Shown here: piece by piece, positions 36,169-44,935 of the stretch
Layout: each line of letters opens with the position of its first letter
Numbering within the stretch: position 1 is the stretch's first letter
From: Pseudomonas saponiphila
GTDB lineage: Bacteria; Pseudomonadota; Gammaproteobacteria; Pseudomonadales; Pseudomonadaceae
NCBI RefSeq assembly: GCF_900105185.1
Contig: NZ_FNTJ01000001.1
Coordinates: 4,174,501-4,238,500, forward strand
Direction: 5' to 3'
DNA length: 64,000 bases
Program-made: the position numbers and the translations under genes
The notes under the pieces: generated by a model
Seen by the model: only the letters and a program-made list of their open reading frames with translations
Databases searched by the model: none
Told to the model about the DNA's origin: nothing

Positions 36169-36205
36169 AATCATCCATCATCTGCACACGCACGAATGAC
36201 AGGAT

Positions 36206-36240
36206 GGATAAATACTACGAAATGGCGAAATTTAAAGCAA
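36206..36240 (-). promoter_or_regulatory. Candidate late promoter
   Basis: On the minus strand TTGCTT (36240-36235), a 17-bp spacer and TAGTAT (36217-36212) predict a start near 36206, just before the terminator array and holin. The A+T-rich setting supports it. Confidence 0.6.
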
Positions 36241-36247
36241 GCAGTAT

Positions 36248-36598
36248 TTATTCCATCGCTTTGCCGATCTCGGCGGCGGCACGAACGATTGCACGGCGTA
36301 TCCTCGCCATGTGGTCATGAGGGCCATATTCGCTCTCTGCAGCGCATGCTGAAGGGATTGCTCCATATACGGTTTTTGCTTCTATCCCGCGGCCATCGCA
36401 ACTCACTATCAGCCCTGTCGCAGCAGCAAGCCTCAATGCATCGCCATCATCGACAAGAGGGTTCCAATAATGGCCGCTACTCCAGTCATTAGGCCCGTAA
36501 AAGCTGGCCCCTAGCCGGTCTGCTGGGTCGTCAATTTCTAGACACTCTCCGCCTATCGCCTTAGCCGCCAGCTCCAGCAGTTCGCGGTCGGTCATCAT
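36248..36598 (-). CDS. Phage hypothetical protein (DUF2591-like)
   Basis: A protein of about 116 residues starting MTDRELLELAAKAIGG, followed by NPLVDDGDALRLAA. This layout is common in small phage proteins of the DUF2591 group found near late-control genes. It overlaps the upstream gene by four bases. Confidence 0.65.
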   Translation of the reverse strand: MMTDRELLELAAKAIGGECLEIDDPADRLGASFYGPNDWSSGHYWNPLVDDGDALRLAAATGLIVSCDGRGIEAKTVYGAIPSACAAESEYGPHDHMARIRRAIVRAAAEIGKAME

Positions 36599-36855
36599 GG
36601 CTTTCCTGGTCTTTTGTGGCATCTCTGAAGCTTATGACTCAGCCAAGCAACCATCCGCTCAAGGCGCAGGGCCTTGAATATCGCAGTCTTGAGTTCTTCG
36701 GCGGCCCGATGCATGCGAAACCGCTCAAATTCGGCTTGTATGCCCGGACCTAAATATTTCCCTTGCCTATCTTTTTCGAAAACCTGCATACGCATTTTCT
36801 CTGAAAATCCATTGAGAAACTGAACCTCAAACTCTTCCTGCGCCTTGTCGCTCAT
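36595..36855 (-). CDS. Hypothetical phage protein
   Basis: An 86-residue, strongly helical, basic protein ending in HKLQRCHKRPGKP. It overlaps both neighbours by four bases, so it belongs to one translational unit with the Q-position gene. No family recognised. Confidence 0.55.
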   Translation of the reverse strand: MSDKAQEEFEVQFLNGFSEKMRMQVFEKDRQGKYLGPGIQAEFERFRMHRAAEELKTAIFKALRLERMVAWLSHKLQRCHKRPGKP

Positions 36856-37517
36856 GCCGCTTGCTCCCCAAGTACGCCGGCCGCCTCAAGCAGCAATTGT
36901 GCTTCCACCAGCGCATCATCCACAAGACTTTCCAGGGCCTTCTTGATGGCCTTGTTCCAGAGCTGGTAAGTGCGCTCGCTCATTCCCTGGTTGTCCCAGG
37001 TGTTCATGTCGTAGTTGGAATCAGCCAGAACGATCATGTCACTGGAGCGGGAACCTGCTTTTTGCTCTTCCTTGGCGTTTGCGCGCCTGATAGCGGCCTT
37101 TGCGGCTTCCACGCGCCATGACGGCACACCTTCGTCGAACTCGGGCGTCCTGGCCTTCACAGGCTCCTTGCGCACACCCTTGATCTGAGGGATGGCCCAG
37201 GCTGTCACGGCCTTGCGGGTGAAAAGTGCCGGCGCTGGGCTGGTAACGATTGCCACCAAGCGGCCTGTCGCCTCAATTTTGCGCCCGTTGTGAGTGCTGA
37301 ACTTGGCCGTCAGGGCATTCCAGTGCCGCGGCGAAAGTTGCGCATGGAGAACCTTGTGCACCATGCAATCGATCAGCAACGCGGCATCCTTGCCTGTGAT
37401 TTCACCTTTCAGCTTGCTGGCCTGCACCTTTGGCTCAAAGTCGCACCCACCGGCCGAGTTGATGGTTTCGGCGGCCAGAGCCCGAACAACAGCGGATATC
37501 ACGTTGCGATAGATCAT
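36852..37517 (-). CDS. Conserved Pseudomonas phage protein in the Q (antiterminator) position
   Basis: A 221-residue protein. Mid segments such as KDAALLIDCMVHKVLHAQLSP and SSDMIVLADSNYDMNTWDNQ occur in proteins of many Pseudomonas temperate phages. It is the last large gene before the late promoter and tandem terminators, where lambda encodes Q. Assignment as late antiterminator is from position only. Confidence 0.6.
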   Translation of the reverse strand: MIYRNVISAVVRALAAETINSAGGCDFEPKVQASKLKGEITGKDAALLIDCMVHKVLHAQLSPRHWNALTAKFSTHNGRKIEATGRLVAIVTSPAPALFTRKAVTAWAIPQIKGVRKEPVKARTPEFDEGVPSWRVEAAKAAIRRANAKEEQKAGSRSSDMIVLADSNYDMNTWDNQGMSERTYQLWNKAIKKALESLVDDALVEAQLLLEAAGVLGEQAA

Positions 37518-38653
37518 GCTGCCACCTCTTTCAACATTGAGGGATGTACGGTGTGACGGGCCACTTCTCCGTGTTGGCGGTGAAGAACGATGGCCTTCAT
37601 GTTCTGGCGCGATCTCCAGCCGCCGGCGTGGGCGTAACTGTCACCTGGTGCCAGCGTATTGAAAGACTCGACTGTGCAGCCTGGGTACTCCTTTTTGCTT
37701 TCGTGGTGAATGTGGCCTGTCCACCAATAGCGATGTTCTGTATCCCCCCAGTCCTTGGCACGATCGGTGGCCATGACGCCTGGAAGCTTGTCAGCTTTGC
37801 TGGTGTGACCGTGGTGCATGCCGATCAAGTTGTTGCCCCAACGGTAATAGCTGAAAACGCTTGGCGAGGTTTCGACGGTGACACGCGGCTCATTGGCGTA
37901 GAGATGGGCAAACAGTCGGCTCAACCACACGGCACCGGTTTCGTCATGGTTGCCGATGACGTGCACGACGTGGACGCTCTTGTGCTTCGTCAGGGCCGAC
38001 TCAACGCACTGGCGCATGGCTAGGATGAGGATGTCCACCATCTTTGCGTAGCGGCTGTCTGCGTCGAGGTGATGCCCACTGCGCGGGGTAATGGCTGCCA
38101 TGGAGTCATAGTGCGCAGCATCACCGAGGTTCACGATGATTGCCGTCTCAGTTGCCGGCGCCGAATCTACCAATGAGGCCATGGCGGCGCAGTGAGTGCG
38201 CTCGGCGATGCTCAGGTCCCAGTCCTCCCCGCATTCCTCGGCCCATATGTATTCCCCGAAATGAGGATCCCCAATTGGGTAAGCCGTCATCAGGTCGGGC
38301 AGGTAGGTGCCAGCGAAGGGACGCGGCTGTACCTGGGGCAAGTCCTTGACCGCGGCTTCACATGAGGCCCGAATGAGGGCCTCTAATGCTTCGGTATCGG
38401 TATTGGTCTTTACCCAAGAGAGCAACGGCTCAGCCTCACCGCGGCGCATGAGCTGGGACGTGCCCTTGATCTTCAGAAACGGCGGGAGCTTCGTCTCGAT
38501 ATGCATTTCCGGGATGTGCCCACGCAGCGCCATCCTCGCCTTGCGCTTGGACAGAGTTCTTGGGTGCAGACCCAAATGCTCTGCCGCGGCAGCATGGGTC
38601 ATTGTCTCAAGCGCTTCTATGATCTGCTCGTCGGTGACCTTTTGCTCATTCAT
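37514..38653 (-). CDS. HTH-metallophosphoesterase fusion
   Basis: A 379-residue protein. The first 40 residues form a helix-turn-helix-like unit (HAAAAEHLGLHPRTLSKRKA). A calcineurin-like metallophosphoesterase follows, with motifs DPHFG, GDAAH, GNHD, MHHGH and GHIHH. A phage nuclease or phosphatase role in DNA metabolism is plausible; the substrate is unknown. It overlaps neighbours at both ends by four bases. Confidence 0.75.
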   Translation of the reverse strand: MNEQKVTDEQIIEALETMTHAAAAEHLGLHPRTLSKRKARMALRGHIPEMHIETKLPPFLKIKGTSQLMRRGEAEPLLSWVKTNTDTEALEALIRASCEAAVKDLPQVQPRPFAGTYLPDLMTAYPIGDPHFGEYIWAEECGEDWDLSIAERTHCAAMASLVDSAPATETAIIVNLGDAAHYDSMAAITPRSGHHLDADSRYAKMVDILILAMRQCVESALTKHKSVHVVHVIGNHDETGAVWLSRLFAHLYANEPRVTVETSPSVFSYYRWGNNLIGMHHGHTSKADKLPGVMATDRAKDWGDTEHRYWWTGHIHHESKKEYPGCTVESFNTLAPGDSYAHAGGWRSRQNMKAIVLHRQHGEVARHTVHPSMLKEVAA

Positions 38654-39087
38654 TGTGCGGCTCCGGCGATGGTGTAGTGCGTCGGTTCTTTGTCTTCGTG
38701 AATCGCTTTCAGTCGCGCGACATGAGGCGTAAGCGAATTGATCAACTGCCTGTAGCCGCCAGGGTGCATTCGGTCGTCATTGAGCTTTCCAGCAGCCTCT
38801 GCGTCGACAATGATTGCGAGGCAAGCAAGCGCATGAGCCAAATGCGGGAGGCCGCTGTCAGGGTCGACAGCCTCCCCTTCGAACCATGCATTAAGGTGCC
38901 GACTGGCTGCGTCGTAGTAGATCGAGGCGCGAACACCGACGGCGCGGAAGTTCGAACGACCGTACTTCAGCATTCCATCAAGAAGGCCCAGGCTTCCAAG
39001 CGCTGTGGCAGTTACTGGCCAAAGGTGCAGCGGCAACTTCCCGCTACCGATCAGGTCTTTTGGGTTGGTCGGCTTGGTATCGGTCAT
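38650..39087 (-). CDS. dATP/dGTP diphosphohydrolase-like protein (DUF5664)
   Basis: A 145-residue protein with NPKDLIGSGKLPLHLWPVTA and a YYDAASRHLNAWFEGE segment typical of DUF5664. Relatives are linked to dATP/dGTP pyrophosphohydrolase activity. It may adjust nucleotide pools during infection. The partner genes expected for 2-aminoadenine synthesis (such as a PurZ) are not seen here. Confidence 0.65.
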   Translation of the reverse strand: MTDTKPTNPKDLIGSGKLPLHLWPVTATALGSLGLLDGMLKYGRSNFRAVGVRASIYYDAASRHLNAWFEGEAVDPDSGLPHLAHALACLAIIVDAEAAGKLNDDRMHPGGYRQLINSLTPHVARLKAIHEDKEPTHYTIAGAAQ

Positions 39088-39377
39088 GCTGCTGCCCCTT
39101 TGCGGTGGAATTTTGAGTCATACCAGCGGTAGAAGAACTGGGCCGCCGTAATGCCGATCGATCCACCGAAGCCGGAGACGATCAGGAAGTAACCGGTGGA
39201 GATGTTTGAATGCGCTACCGCCCAGATGTAGGCGAACTGCGCCAAGGTGATCATCCAGCTCACGAAGAATCCGGCGATGATCTTGTCGTCGCGCAAGAGC
39301 TTGCTATTCAGCCCAAGCAGGAACACCTGAAAGAACGCTGAGACGAATACAATCGGAACTTGCAGTTCAGGGCTCAT
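39084..39377 (-). CDS. Small membrane protein
   Basis: A 97-residue protein with three hydrophobic segments (residues 6-24, 35-53, 62-82) and a basic C terminus. It overlaps both neighbours by four bases within the nin-like block. Function unknown. Confidence 0.6.
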   Translation of the reverse strand: MSPELQVPIVFVSAFFQVFLLGLNSKLLRDDKIIAGFFVSWMITLAQFAYIWAVAHSNISTGYFLIVSGFGGSIGITAAQFFYRWYDSKFHRKGAAA

Positions 39378-39571
39378 GCTGCCTTCCCCTGTTTCGATTC
39401 AAAATGGTCGATGCATGCCGCCTTCGCCTTGTCCAGTTCCTTGCCCGAGTGCAGGATTTTCCCTTTCGGGCAACGGACCACGTAGGCGTGGCCGACCGCC
39501 AGGGCGTACTTGCTGATCAGGTAGCCCTCATCGGATGAAATGCAGTTCTTGCTGACTGGCTTCCAGTTCAT
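39374..39571 (-). CDS. Hypothetical small protein
   Basis: A 65-residue protein starting MNWKPVSKNCISSDEGYLIS. It looks like a single small domain of beta strands followed by a helix, as in other nin-region proteins. It overlaps the upstream gene by four bases. Confidence 0.55.
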   Translation of the reverse strand: MNWKPVSKNCISSDEGYLISKYALAVGHAYVVRCPKGKILHSGKELDKAKAACIDHFESKQGKAA

Positions 39572-39834
39572 GCCGCGCTCCTCCGAGATAGCTTCTGTTC
39601 GCATTTCTTGCAGCGATCCCAGTTTCCAGGCTCAAACATCGGCATCTTGTCCGTGCTGACTGCATCGATACCGCACAGAGAGCGCCAGAAGTACGCACGT
39701 CCGTGCGAAGTGATGGCCGGGTAAGCCTTGTCCTGGCTGTAGTAGTGGGCTTTGCCTGTAATGGGAAACATCGGCTTAAGCCAGCCCCTTGATGGCCTGC
39801 TTGCACCGCCAGTGATTTGCGCAATCTGGGTCAT
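39568..39834 (-). CDS. Hypothetical protein with CxxC
   Basis: An 88-residue protein with a C-terminal CKKCEQK, possibly half of a metal site together with the earlier Cys (SLCGID). It lies between NinG and the other nin-like genes. Function unknown. Confidence 0.55.
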   Translation of the reverse strand: MTQIAQITGGASRPSRGWLKPMFPITGKAHYYSQDKAYPAITSHGRAYFWRSLCGIDAVSTDKMPMFEPGNWDRCKKCEQKLSRRSAA

Positions 39835-40478
39835 GCTGCCTGCCCCTTCTTGAGTTCTTTGAGCTTTGTCCGGTATTCGGCGGTGATGGCTTTTAGCTGT
39901 TCTGTTTCGTGCTTGCGTGGCGCGTGGTCTGCCTCAAGAGCCTCGACCGCTTCCAGGCCAATGCGCGCGATCAACCCGTCGCGGAATCCTTGCGAAACCG
40001 TTATGCCTTTGCGGGCGTATTTGGATGAGCCGGCATTACAGCTTTTGCACTGAAGCCAGATGTTGGTCGGCTCCAGGCGCAACTCTGGCCGGGCTCCCTT
40101 GCCGAGGAAGTGGCCGGCATCAAATGCCCCGCCGGTCTTCCACCCCTGGGCTGCGAGGATCGACTCCTGCGACTCACCGCAGCTGATGCACCCACTGCCG
40201 ATGCTCAGCTCGTAGGTGCGCCGGTAATCGCGGACTGCTTTCTCGGCGTCCTTGAGGTGGTCAGTGCGACTTTTCAGGGCCTCCTTGCGAACCTGGATCT
40301 CTTTGCGCTCAATCAGGGCCAGCGACTTGCGCGCCTTCTCCTGGTTCACGTCCTTGATCGCCAGGCCGCAGGCCCAACTGCAGACCTTTTGAGCTCTCGA
40401 GAATGTGGGGACGAATGAGGCCCCGCATGCAGGGTTCTTGCAGGTCTTGGGCTTAGTTTTTTTGGTGGTGAGGCTCAT
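39831..40478 (-). CDS. NinG-like recombination protein
   Basis: A 215-residue NinG family protein. It has an N-terminal Cys pair region (CKNPACGASF, then CSWACG), a charged coiled middle, and CISCGESQES with DAGHFLGKGARPELRL, a nuclease-like segment. Lambda NinG (Rap) cleaves Holliday-type junctions. The ATG at 40478 follows GGGAGGAG and overlaps the phosphatase stop. Confidence 0.9.
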   Translation of the reverse strand: MSLTTKKTKPKTCKNPACGASFVPTFSRAQKVCSWACGLAIKDVNQEKARKSLALIERKEIQVRKEALKSRTDHLKDAEKAVRDYRRTYELSIGSGCISCGESQESILAAQGWKTGGAFDAGHFLGKGARPELRLEPTNIWLQCKSCNAGSSKYARKGITVSQGFRDGLIARIGLEAVEALEADHAPRKHETEQLKAITAEYRTKLKELKKGQAA

Positions 40479-41212
40479 GCACGCTCCTCCCAATCCCAGT
40501 GGAGCTTTGGATTTACCGGGGGAATGCATTCGAGTGTCTGGAGGTTCAGCAGAGTGAAATGTCCGTCCATCCAACCAGCTGTGTCGATGTGGTAGACGTT
40601 GCCGAGGATCGCGGGCTGCCGCAGCGGCGTATGACCTACGATCACAGCCCTTATGCCAGCCACGCCTCCAGTGTTTTCTTCAGTGATGCGCTTCCTTGAC
40701 CATTGAAGCATCGCCGCAGTGTGTTCAGCTTCAGCAGTCGGGCCAGCGAGCGCTTTCAACATCTCCTCCCAGCTATCACGTGGCACATCGGCGTGAACGA
40801 TCCCAATGAGGCCATGAGCCGTCTCGACCTCAATCACCAGAGGCAAGTCCTGAAGGATGCTTGCGTAGCAGCCCTGCTCCACGCTGGAAAGCCCGTAAAA
40901 CCATTGGCCACCGTTGATGAAGTGCATCCCGCACTGATCACTGGCGCGCCCAGCCGTATGCGAATCAATCGTCATCTGCTCGTGGTTGCCCCGAACCGCA
41001 TGAAACCAAGGCTTGCGGAGAACCCATTCATCTACATCAAGCGACTCTGGTCCGCGATCAACTAAGTCACCAACGCTGAAAAGCCGGTCAACCGCAGGAT
41101 CGAATTCGATCGTCTCCAGCGCCGACTGCAACCGAGTGAAGTGCCCGTGAATGTCGCCAACCGCGAAATCTCGGCCTGCAGTGTTGAGCTTAAATCTCTT
41201 TATCTGGCTCAT
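40475..41212 (-). CDS. Lambda-type serine/threonine phosphatase (NinI-like)
   Basis: A protein of about 245 residues with the PPP phosphatase motifs GDIHG, GDLVDRG and GNHE, plus a later GHTPL. This is the lambda NinI/PrpA family of metal-dependent protein phosphatases. Start MSQIKRF at 41212 is favoured; a Met five codons upstream is also in frame. Confidence 0.9.
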   Translation of the reverse strand: MSQIKRFKLNTAGRDFAVGDIHGHFTRLQSALETIEFDPAVDRLFSVGDLVDRGPESLDVDEWVLRKPWFHAVRGNHEQMTIDSHTAGRASDQCGMHFINGGQWFYGLSSVEQGCYASILQDLPLVIEVETAHGLIGIVHADVPRDSWEEMLKALAGPTAEAEHTAAMLQWSRKRITEENTGGVAGIRAVIVGHTPLRQPAILGNVYHIDTAGWMDGHFTLLNLQTLECIPPVNPKLHWDWEERA

Positions 41213-41820
41213 GCTGCTTGCTCCCACTGCTCGGGCATCTGGCCCTTAGGTTCGCAAAAGCGCCATGTATGGCCTTTGTGAGATTTGATCTTCCCAGCAC
41301 AGCAGCGGCTAATGCTGCAGCTAGAAAATCCAGCGCGAACTGCATCCATTCCGCTTTGGAAAAATGTCTCTGCGCCAGTAGCAATTTCAGTCGCGATGAC
41401 TGCTTTCGAGGCTTTGCTTGCAGAGCCAAACTTTCCAAGGCCATTGGCCTTTCGTCCGTTATTAGAGAACCCATGGGCAACATTTTCGGAGTGCGTTACC
41501 CATTCAAGATTCTCTGCTCGGTTATCTGTGCGAATGCCATTTTTGTGATTGACGATCAGGCCTTCTTTGAACCCAGAGCAAAAGGCTAGAGCTACAAGCT
41601 GATGAACAGAGCGCCTATCCTTTTTAGATAGAGACACCTGCAAGTAACCAGTTCTCTTGACAGGAAACGCCTTAAGCACTTTGCCAGACAGGAATCTTTC
41701 ACAAGCTGACGATCTTTGGCTGCCCGCTTGAAAAACCATCCGATCCTTGCTGCGCACCAATCCAGATGAACAGACTTCGTACCCAGGGCAGAACGAAATT
41801 TCTTTCCAGATATCAGCCAT
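41209..41820 (-). CDS. HNH homing endonuclease (NUMOD4/NUMOD1)
   Basis: A 203-residue free-standing homing endonuclease. It has an N-terminal NUMOD4 (WKEISFCPGYEVCSSGLVRS), an HNH core (VNHKNGIRTDNRAENLEWV) and a C-terminal NUMOD1 helix-turn-helix. It sits between ninB- and ninI-like genes and shares the A of its ATG with the ninB-like stop, so it probably invaded the operon. Confidence 0.85.
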   Translation of the reverse strand: MADIWKEISFCPGYEVCSSGLVRSKDRMVFQAGSQRSSACERFLSGKVLKAFPVKRTGYLQVSLSKKDRRSVHQLVALAFCSGFKEGLIVNHKNGIRTDNRAENLEWVTHSENVAHGFSNNGRKANGLGKFGSASKASKAVIATEIATGAETFFQSGMDAVRAGFSSCSISRCCAGKIKSHKGHTWRFCEPKGQMPEQWEQAA

Positions 41821-42236
41821 CAGTACCGCCCTCCCCAGTTGTCTTTCTGCGTCCAACGCACCTGGTGCTCGGCACCGAAGGCATGAACCCATTCGATCAG
41901 TTCTCCGCACTGTTTCACGGTGAGCTTGCTTGTGCGCTCGTAGATGACGTCGAAACCGTTGCCGTCTACCGCAGGGATCATCTGGGGCTTATCTCCCGTC
42001 TCGCGCAGCCAGGCGGCGGTCAGCAGGCGCTTCCAGATCAAGACATCCCACTTCTTTCCGGCGTGTTCGACCTGGGCAGCGATATCGGCCAGAGCAGCGT
42101 GCAGCGCCTTGTTCTGCTCCATGCTGCGGTCCACGTCAGTGATGGCCAGCTTCTTGGGCTTGGCCAGGTCAAGCCCGGCGATGTAGCCCATCGCCTTGGT
42201 GCGGTCTGATTCGTTGCGGATCTGGAGGTTGGTCAT
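41820..42236 (-). CDS. NinB-like recombination protein
   Basis: A 138-residue NinB family protein. The SMEQNKALHAALADIA segment and the C-terminal LTVKQCGELIEWVHAFGAEH are conserved in lambda NinB (Orf), which loads single-strand annealing or RecA-type recombination. It overlaps the upstream gene by four bases. Confidence 0.9.
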   Translation of the reverse strand: MTNLQIRNESDRTKAMGYIAGLDLAKPKKLAITDVDRSMEQNKALHAALADIAAQVEHAGKKWDVLIWKRLLTAAWLRETGDKPQMIPAVDGNGFDVIYERTSKLTVKQCGELIEWVHAFGAEHQVRWTQKDNWGGRY

Positions 42237-42763
42237 GGCTGCTCTCCCTTGGACAGGGCGGCGCGGGCGGCATCAACGTAGATTGACTCGCCAGGCTCAA
42301 GGTCGCTCCAATGCTCAAGCAGCGGCTTGAGAGCTTGGCGCAGCGCCTTGTTCTCGGCCTGGAAACGCTCAGAAGCCTCCTTGTAGGTCTTCGCGTCGAT
42401 GGCCTTGAACTCAAGTGCACCCTCAAGGCGTTCGTTCTCGGCCTTGAGCTGGGCGATGCTCGCTTCCTGTCTGCGGATGCGCGATGCCGCCGCCAAAAGA
42501 ACAATGGCGAATGGATCGTTGTCGCCATGGTCCGAGTTTTCCTGAAACGCCTGGGCGTTATCGCCCAGCTCCTTGATCAGGTCTTCAGCCAGCCAGTCAT
42601 GCGGGCCTCTAAGGCTCTCAATCTCGGCGACCATTTCTGCAACCGTCTCAGGGTCGAGATAGTCGTACAGGTCGGAAATCCTCCGTCCGAAGTCTTCTGC
42701 ATCTGCGCAGTTCGATTCTTTACAGCCATCTACCAGCCGCTTCAGTTCGGTGTAGTCAGTCAT
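42233..42763 (-). CDS. Coiled-coil phage protein (Ead/Ea22-like)
   Basis: A 176-residue protein. A helical N terminus is followed by a Leu/Glu-rich coiled coil (IAQLKAENERLEGALEF) and a PLLEHWSDLEPGESIYVDAARAAL tail shared by many phage proteins of unknown role. It shares its first base with the end of dnaB. Confidence 0.6.
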   Translation of the reverse strand: MTDYTELKRLVDGCKESNCADAEDFGRRISDLYDYLDPETVAEMVAEIESLRGPHDWLAEDLIKELGDNAQAFQENSDHGDNDPFAIVLLAAASRIRRQEASIAQLKAENERLEGALEFKAIDAKTYKEASERFQAENKALRQALKPLLEHWSDLEPGESIYVDAARAALSKGEQP

Positions 42764-44142
42764 CAGAAACGCTCCTTGCTCGCATAGCGCTTGGAAAGTG
42801 GGGTGACTTTTGCGGGGGCCTCAATAGGCTCCGGCTTCCATCCAGCGGCAAGGTTTTCAAATCGGTTGTACTGGCCCAGGAAAGCCGCCCGAACGGTCCC
42901 TGTTTCAACGTCGCGACCTTTGCCAACGATGATTTCAGCAACGCCTTTCGAGTCGCTGTTCTCGTGGTAGACCTCATCGCGGTAGACAAACAGGATCACG
43001 TCGGCGTCCTGCTCGATGGCGCCGGATTCGCGAAGGTCGGAAGGTACTGGGCGCTTGTTGGGGCGCTCTTCACATTTGCGGGAAAGCTGGCTCAGCAGGA
43101 CAACTGGAACACCCAGTTCCCGAGCAAGTAGCTTGCAGCCACGGCTGATACTGCTGACCTCTTCAGTACGGTTTCCGCCCTCGCCTTCCATCAGCTGCAG
43201 GTAGTCGATCATCAGAATGTCCAAGCCGTAACGCATCTTGTGCCGGCGGGCCAGTGAGCGAATTCGGCCAACGGTGGCCCCGGCGCGGTCAGCGATGAAC
43301 AGCTTGGCTTTCTTGAGCTTGGCAACGGCCATGCCTAGGCTCTCACCATGGCTTTGGCATGCAGTACCGTTCTTGATCAGGTTGAGCGGGATACGGCCCT
43401 CTGAGGCTGTGGCGCGGTCAATGAGCTGGCCCTTGCTCATCTCCAGGCTCACAACCAAGCCCGACTTGCCCTGGCGCACAGCAGCGTCAACAACAAAGCC
43501 CATGGCCAAGGTTGTTTTGCCCATGGCTGGACGGCCAGCAACGATGATCAATTGCTCTGGCTGCAGACCGCCCAGCTTTTCGTCCAGGTCATCCAGTCCA
43601 GTAGAAAGGCCGATCAGCGTCTGTCCGCTTGCATGGCGGTCGTGACGCTCTTGCCAGACTTCAAGCTGGTCAACCAGCACGTCAGAGGCTTTCACCACTT
43701 CGTCAGCACCAGAGCCGCTGTCGATGGCCATCGCTGCCGTTTGAATCGCGGAGATCTTGGCCTGGGTATCCTGGTCGCTCTGGGAGATGTCCATGGCATG
43801 GCTGCCCAGGTCGTACAGCGCCCGGTCAATGGCACGTTCCCGAATAATCCCAGCGTAAGTCGCGGCACTCGCTACGCTTGGGGTGTTCTTCACAATCTCG
43901 GCGCAGTAGGCCAGCGCATTGTCGCCGTTGGGCAAGCAAGTGATCTGGTCAGAAACCGTCAGGAAGTCCACAGACTTGCCAGCAGACCGAACAGCCATGA
44001 TGCCGCGGTAAACCTCAGCGTTCTCAGGGAAGTAAAACGCTTCGGCTGATAGGTCGTCGCTCAGGGTGTCGATCAGCTCAGGGCGCTGCATCATCGCGCC
44101 CAGCAGGCCGTGTTCGGCCTCGATGCTGTAAGGATCACGCAT
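42763..44142 (-). CDS. dnaB: Replicative DNA helicase, DnaB-like
   Basis: A 459-residue hexameric helicase. The N-terminal domain (IEAEHGLLGAMMQRPELID) is followed by a RecA-like domain with Walker A GRPAMGKTT, a DIL-MIDYLQLM Walker B region and QLSRKCEERPNKRPVPSDLR. It replaces lambda P by supplying its own helicase and overlaps the O-like gene by eight bases. Confidence 0.95.
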   Translation of the reverse strand: MRDPYSIEAEHGLLGAMMQRPELIDTLSDDLSAEAFYFPENAEVYRGIMAVRSAGKSVDFLTVSDQITCLPNGDNALAYCAEIVKNTPSVASAATYAGIIRERAIDRALYDLGSHAMDISQSDQDTQAKISAIQTAAMAIDSGSGADEVVKASDVLVDQLEVWQERHDRHASGQTLIGLSTGLDDLDEKLGGLQPEQLIIVAGRPAMGKTTLAMGFVVDAAVRQGKSGLVVSLEMSKGQLIDRATASEGRIPLNLIKNGTACQSHGESLGMAVAKLKKAKLFIADRAGATVGRIRSLARRHKMRYGLDILMIDYLQLMEGEGGNRTEEVSSISRGCKLLARELGVPVVLLSQLSRKCEERPNKRPVPSDLRESGAIEQDADVILFVYRDEVYHENSDSKGVAEIIVGKGRDVETGTVRAAFLGQYNRFENLAAGWKPEPIEAPAKVTPLSKRYASKERF

Positions 44143-44935
44143 TGTAATTGCCCTCCACGACCTTCACGAAGTTGCTCGGGGCAATCAGCCAGTCGAACGT
44201 GGCGCGAAATGACTTGGAGCCATGGCGGCCAGGTACCCGGCCCATCAGGAAGTCAGAGGTTTTGACCTGGAAGAAGTATTCAGCCCAGAACTGCAGGTCG
44301 CGGTGTACTTCGCTCTCGCGCCACCGGGCTTGCAGGGAGCGCTTGCGGCCATCGTTCAGGATTGCCACCGCTGGCAGCTCAGGCAGCGCTGAGTGGTACA
44401 AGTCGACAATGGCCTGATACGGGCAAGACTCCATGGCCGGCTTCTGCCGAGAAATCTTTTCGGGTTGATCAGGTTGGCGCTCGGCGTCAACGACTACTCC
44501 GTCAGGAGTAATATTTGTATTTATGTCTTTATTGTGTGGTGGAAACGCCACTAAGGACGTGGTGGAAACGCCACACTGTGGCGTTGGTTTCTTCTCAGCT
44601 TTACGGTTGTTTTTAGCGTCGATTCTCCACTCATGCGAAGGCGAAATACCGATAGGCGCCTTGCTGCCTCCGTTGCGGTATATGACGCGCTGACGCAAAA
44701 GCTCACCGATGATGCGGGAAACGTCCTCGCGATGAATGCCGGCCATCTCAGCGATGAAGGAAGCGGCAATACGTGCGCTTTCCAGGTTGTAGCCAGCCGT
44801 CTGACGATGGATTGCCAGGGCAACACGAAGCTCGCGCCCCGATAGATCGGCCCGTATCAGGGCCTCGTAAAGGTCGTTGTCCATCCGGGTGAATCCCCCG
44901 GGAGATCGTGAATTGAGTTGGATGATGTTGCTCAT
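44135..44935 (-). CDS. Replication initiator, lambda O-like
   Basis: A 266-residue protein. The N-terminal winged helix (GFTRMDNDLYEALIRADLSG) is the phage replication O-type DNA-binding domain, and the C terminus (about 180-266) would contact the helicase. Candidate iterons lie inside the gene, as in lambda. Start MSNIIQLNS at 44935 is favoured. Confidence 0.85.
   Translation of the reverse strand: MSNIIQLNSRSPGGFTRMDNDLYEALIRADLSGRELRVALAIHRQTAGYNLESARIAASFIAEMAGIHREDVSRIIGELLRQRVIYRNGGSKAPIGISPSHEWRIDAKNNRKAEKKPTPQCGVSTTSLVAFPPHNKDINTNITPDGVVVDAERQPDQPEKISRQKPAMESCPYQAIVDLYHSALPELPAVAILNDGRKRSLQARWRESEVHRDLQFWAEYFFQVKTSDFLMGRVPGRHGSKSFRATFDWLIAPSNFVKVVEGNYNA
44505..44590. other. Candidate replication origin inside the O-like gene
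   Basis: Two direct copies of GTGGTGGAAACGCCAC start at 44536 and 44559, 23 bp apart, with an inverted half-copy (GTGGCGTT) at 44578. An A+T-rich tract flanks them at about 44508-44536. Iterons beside an A+T-rich segment inside O is the lambda ori pattern. Confidence 0.6.
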
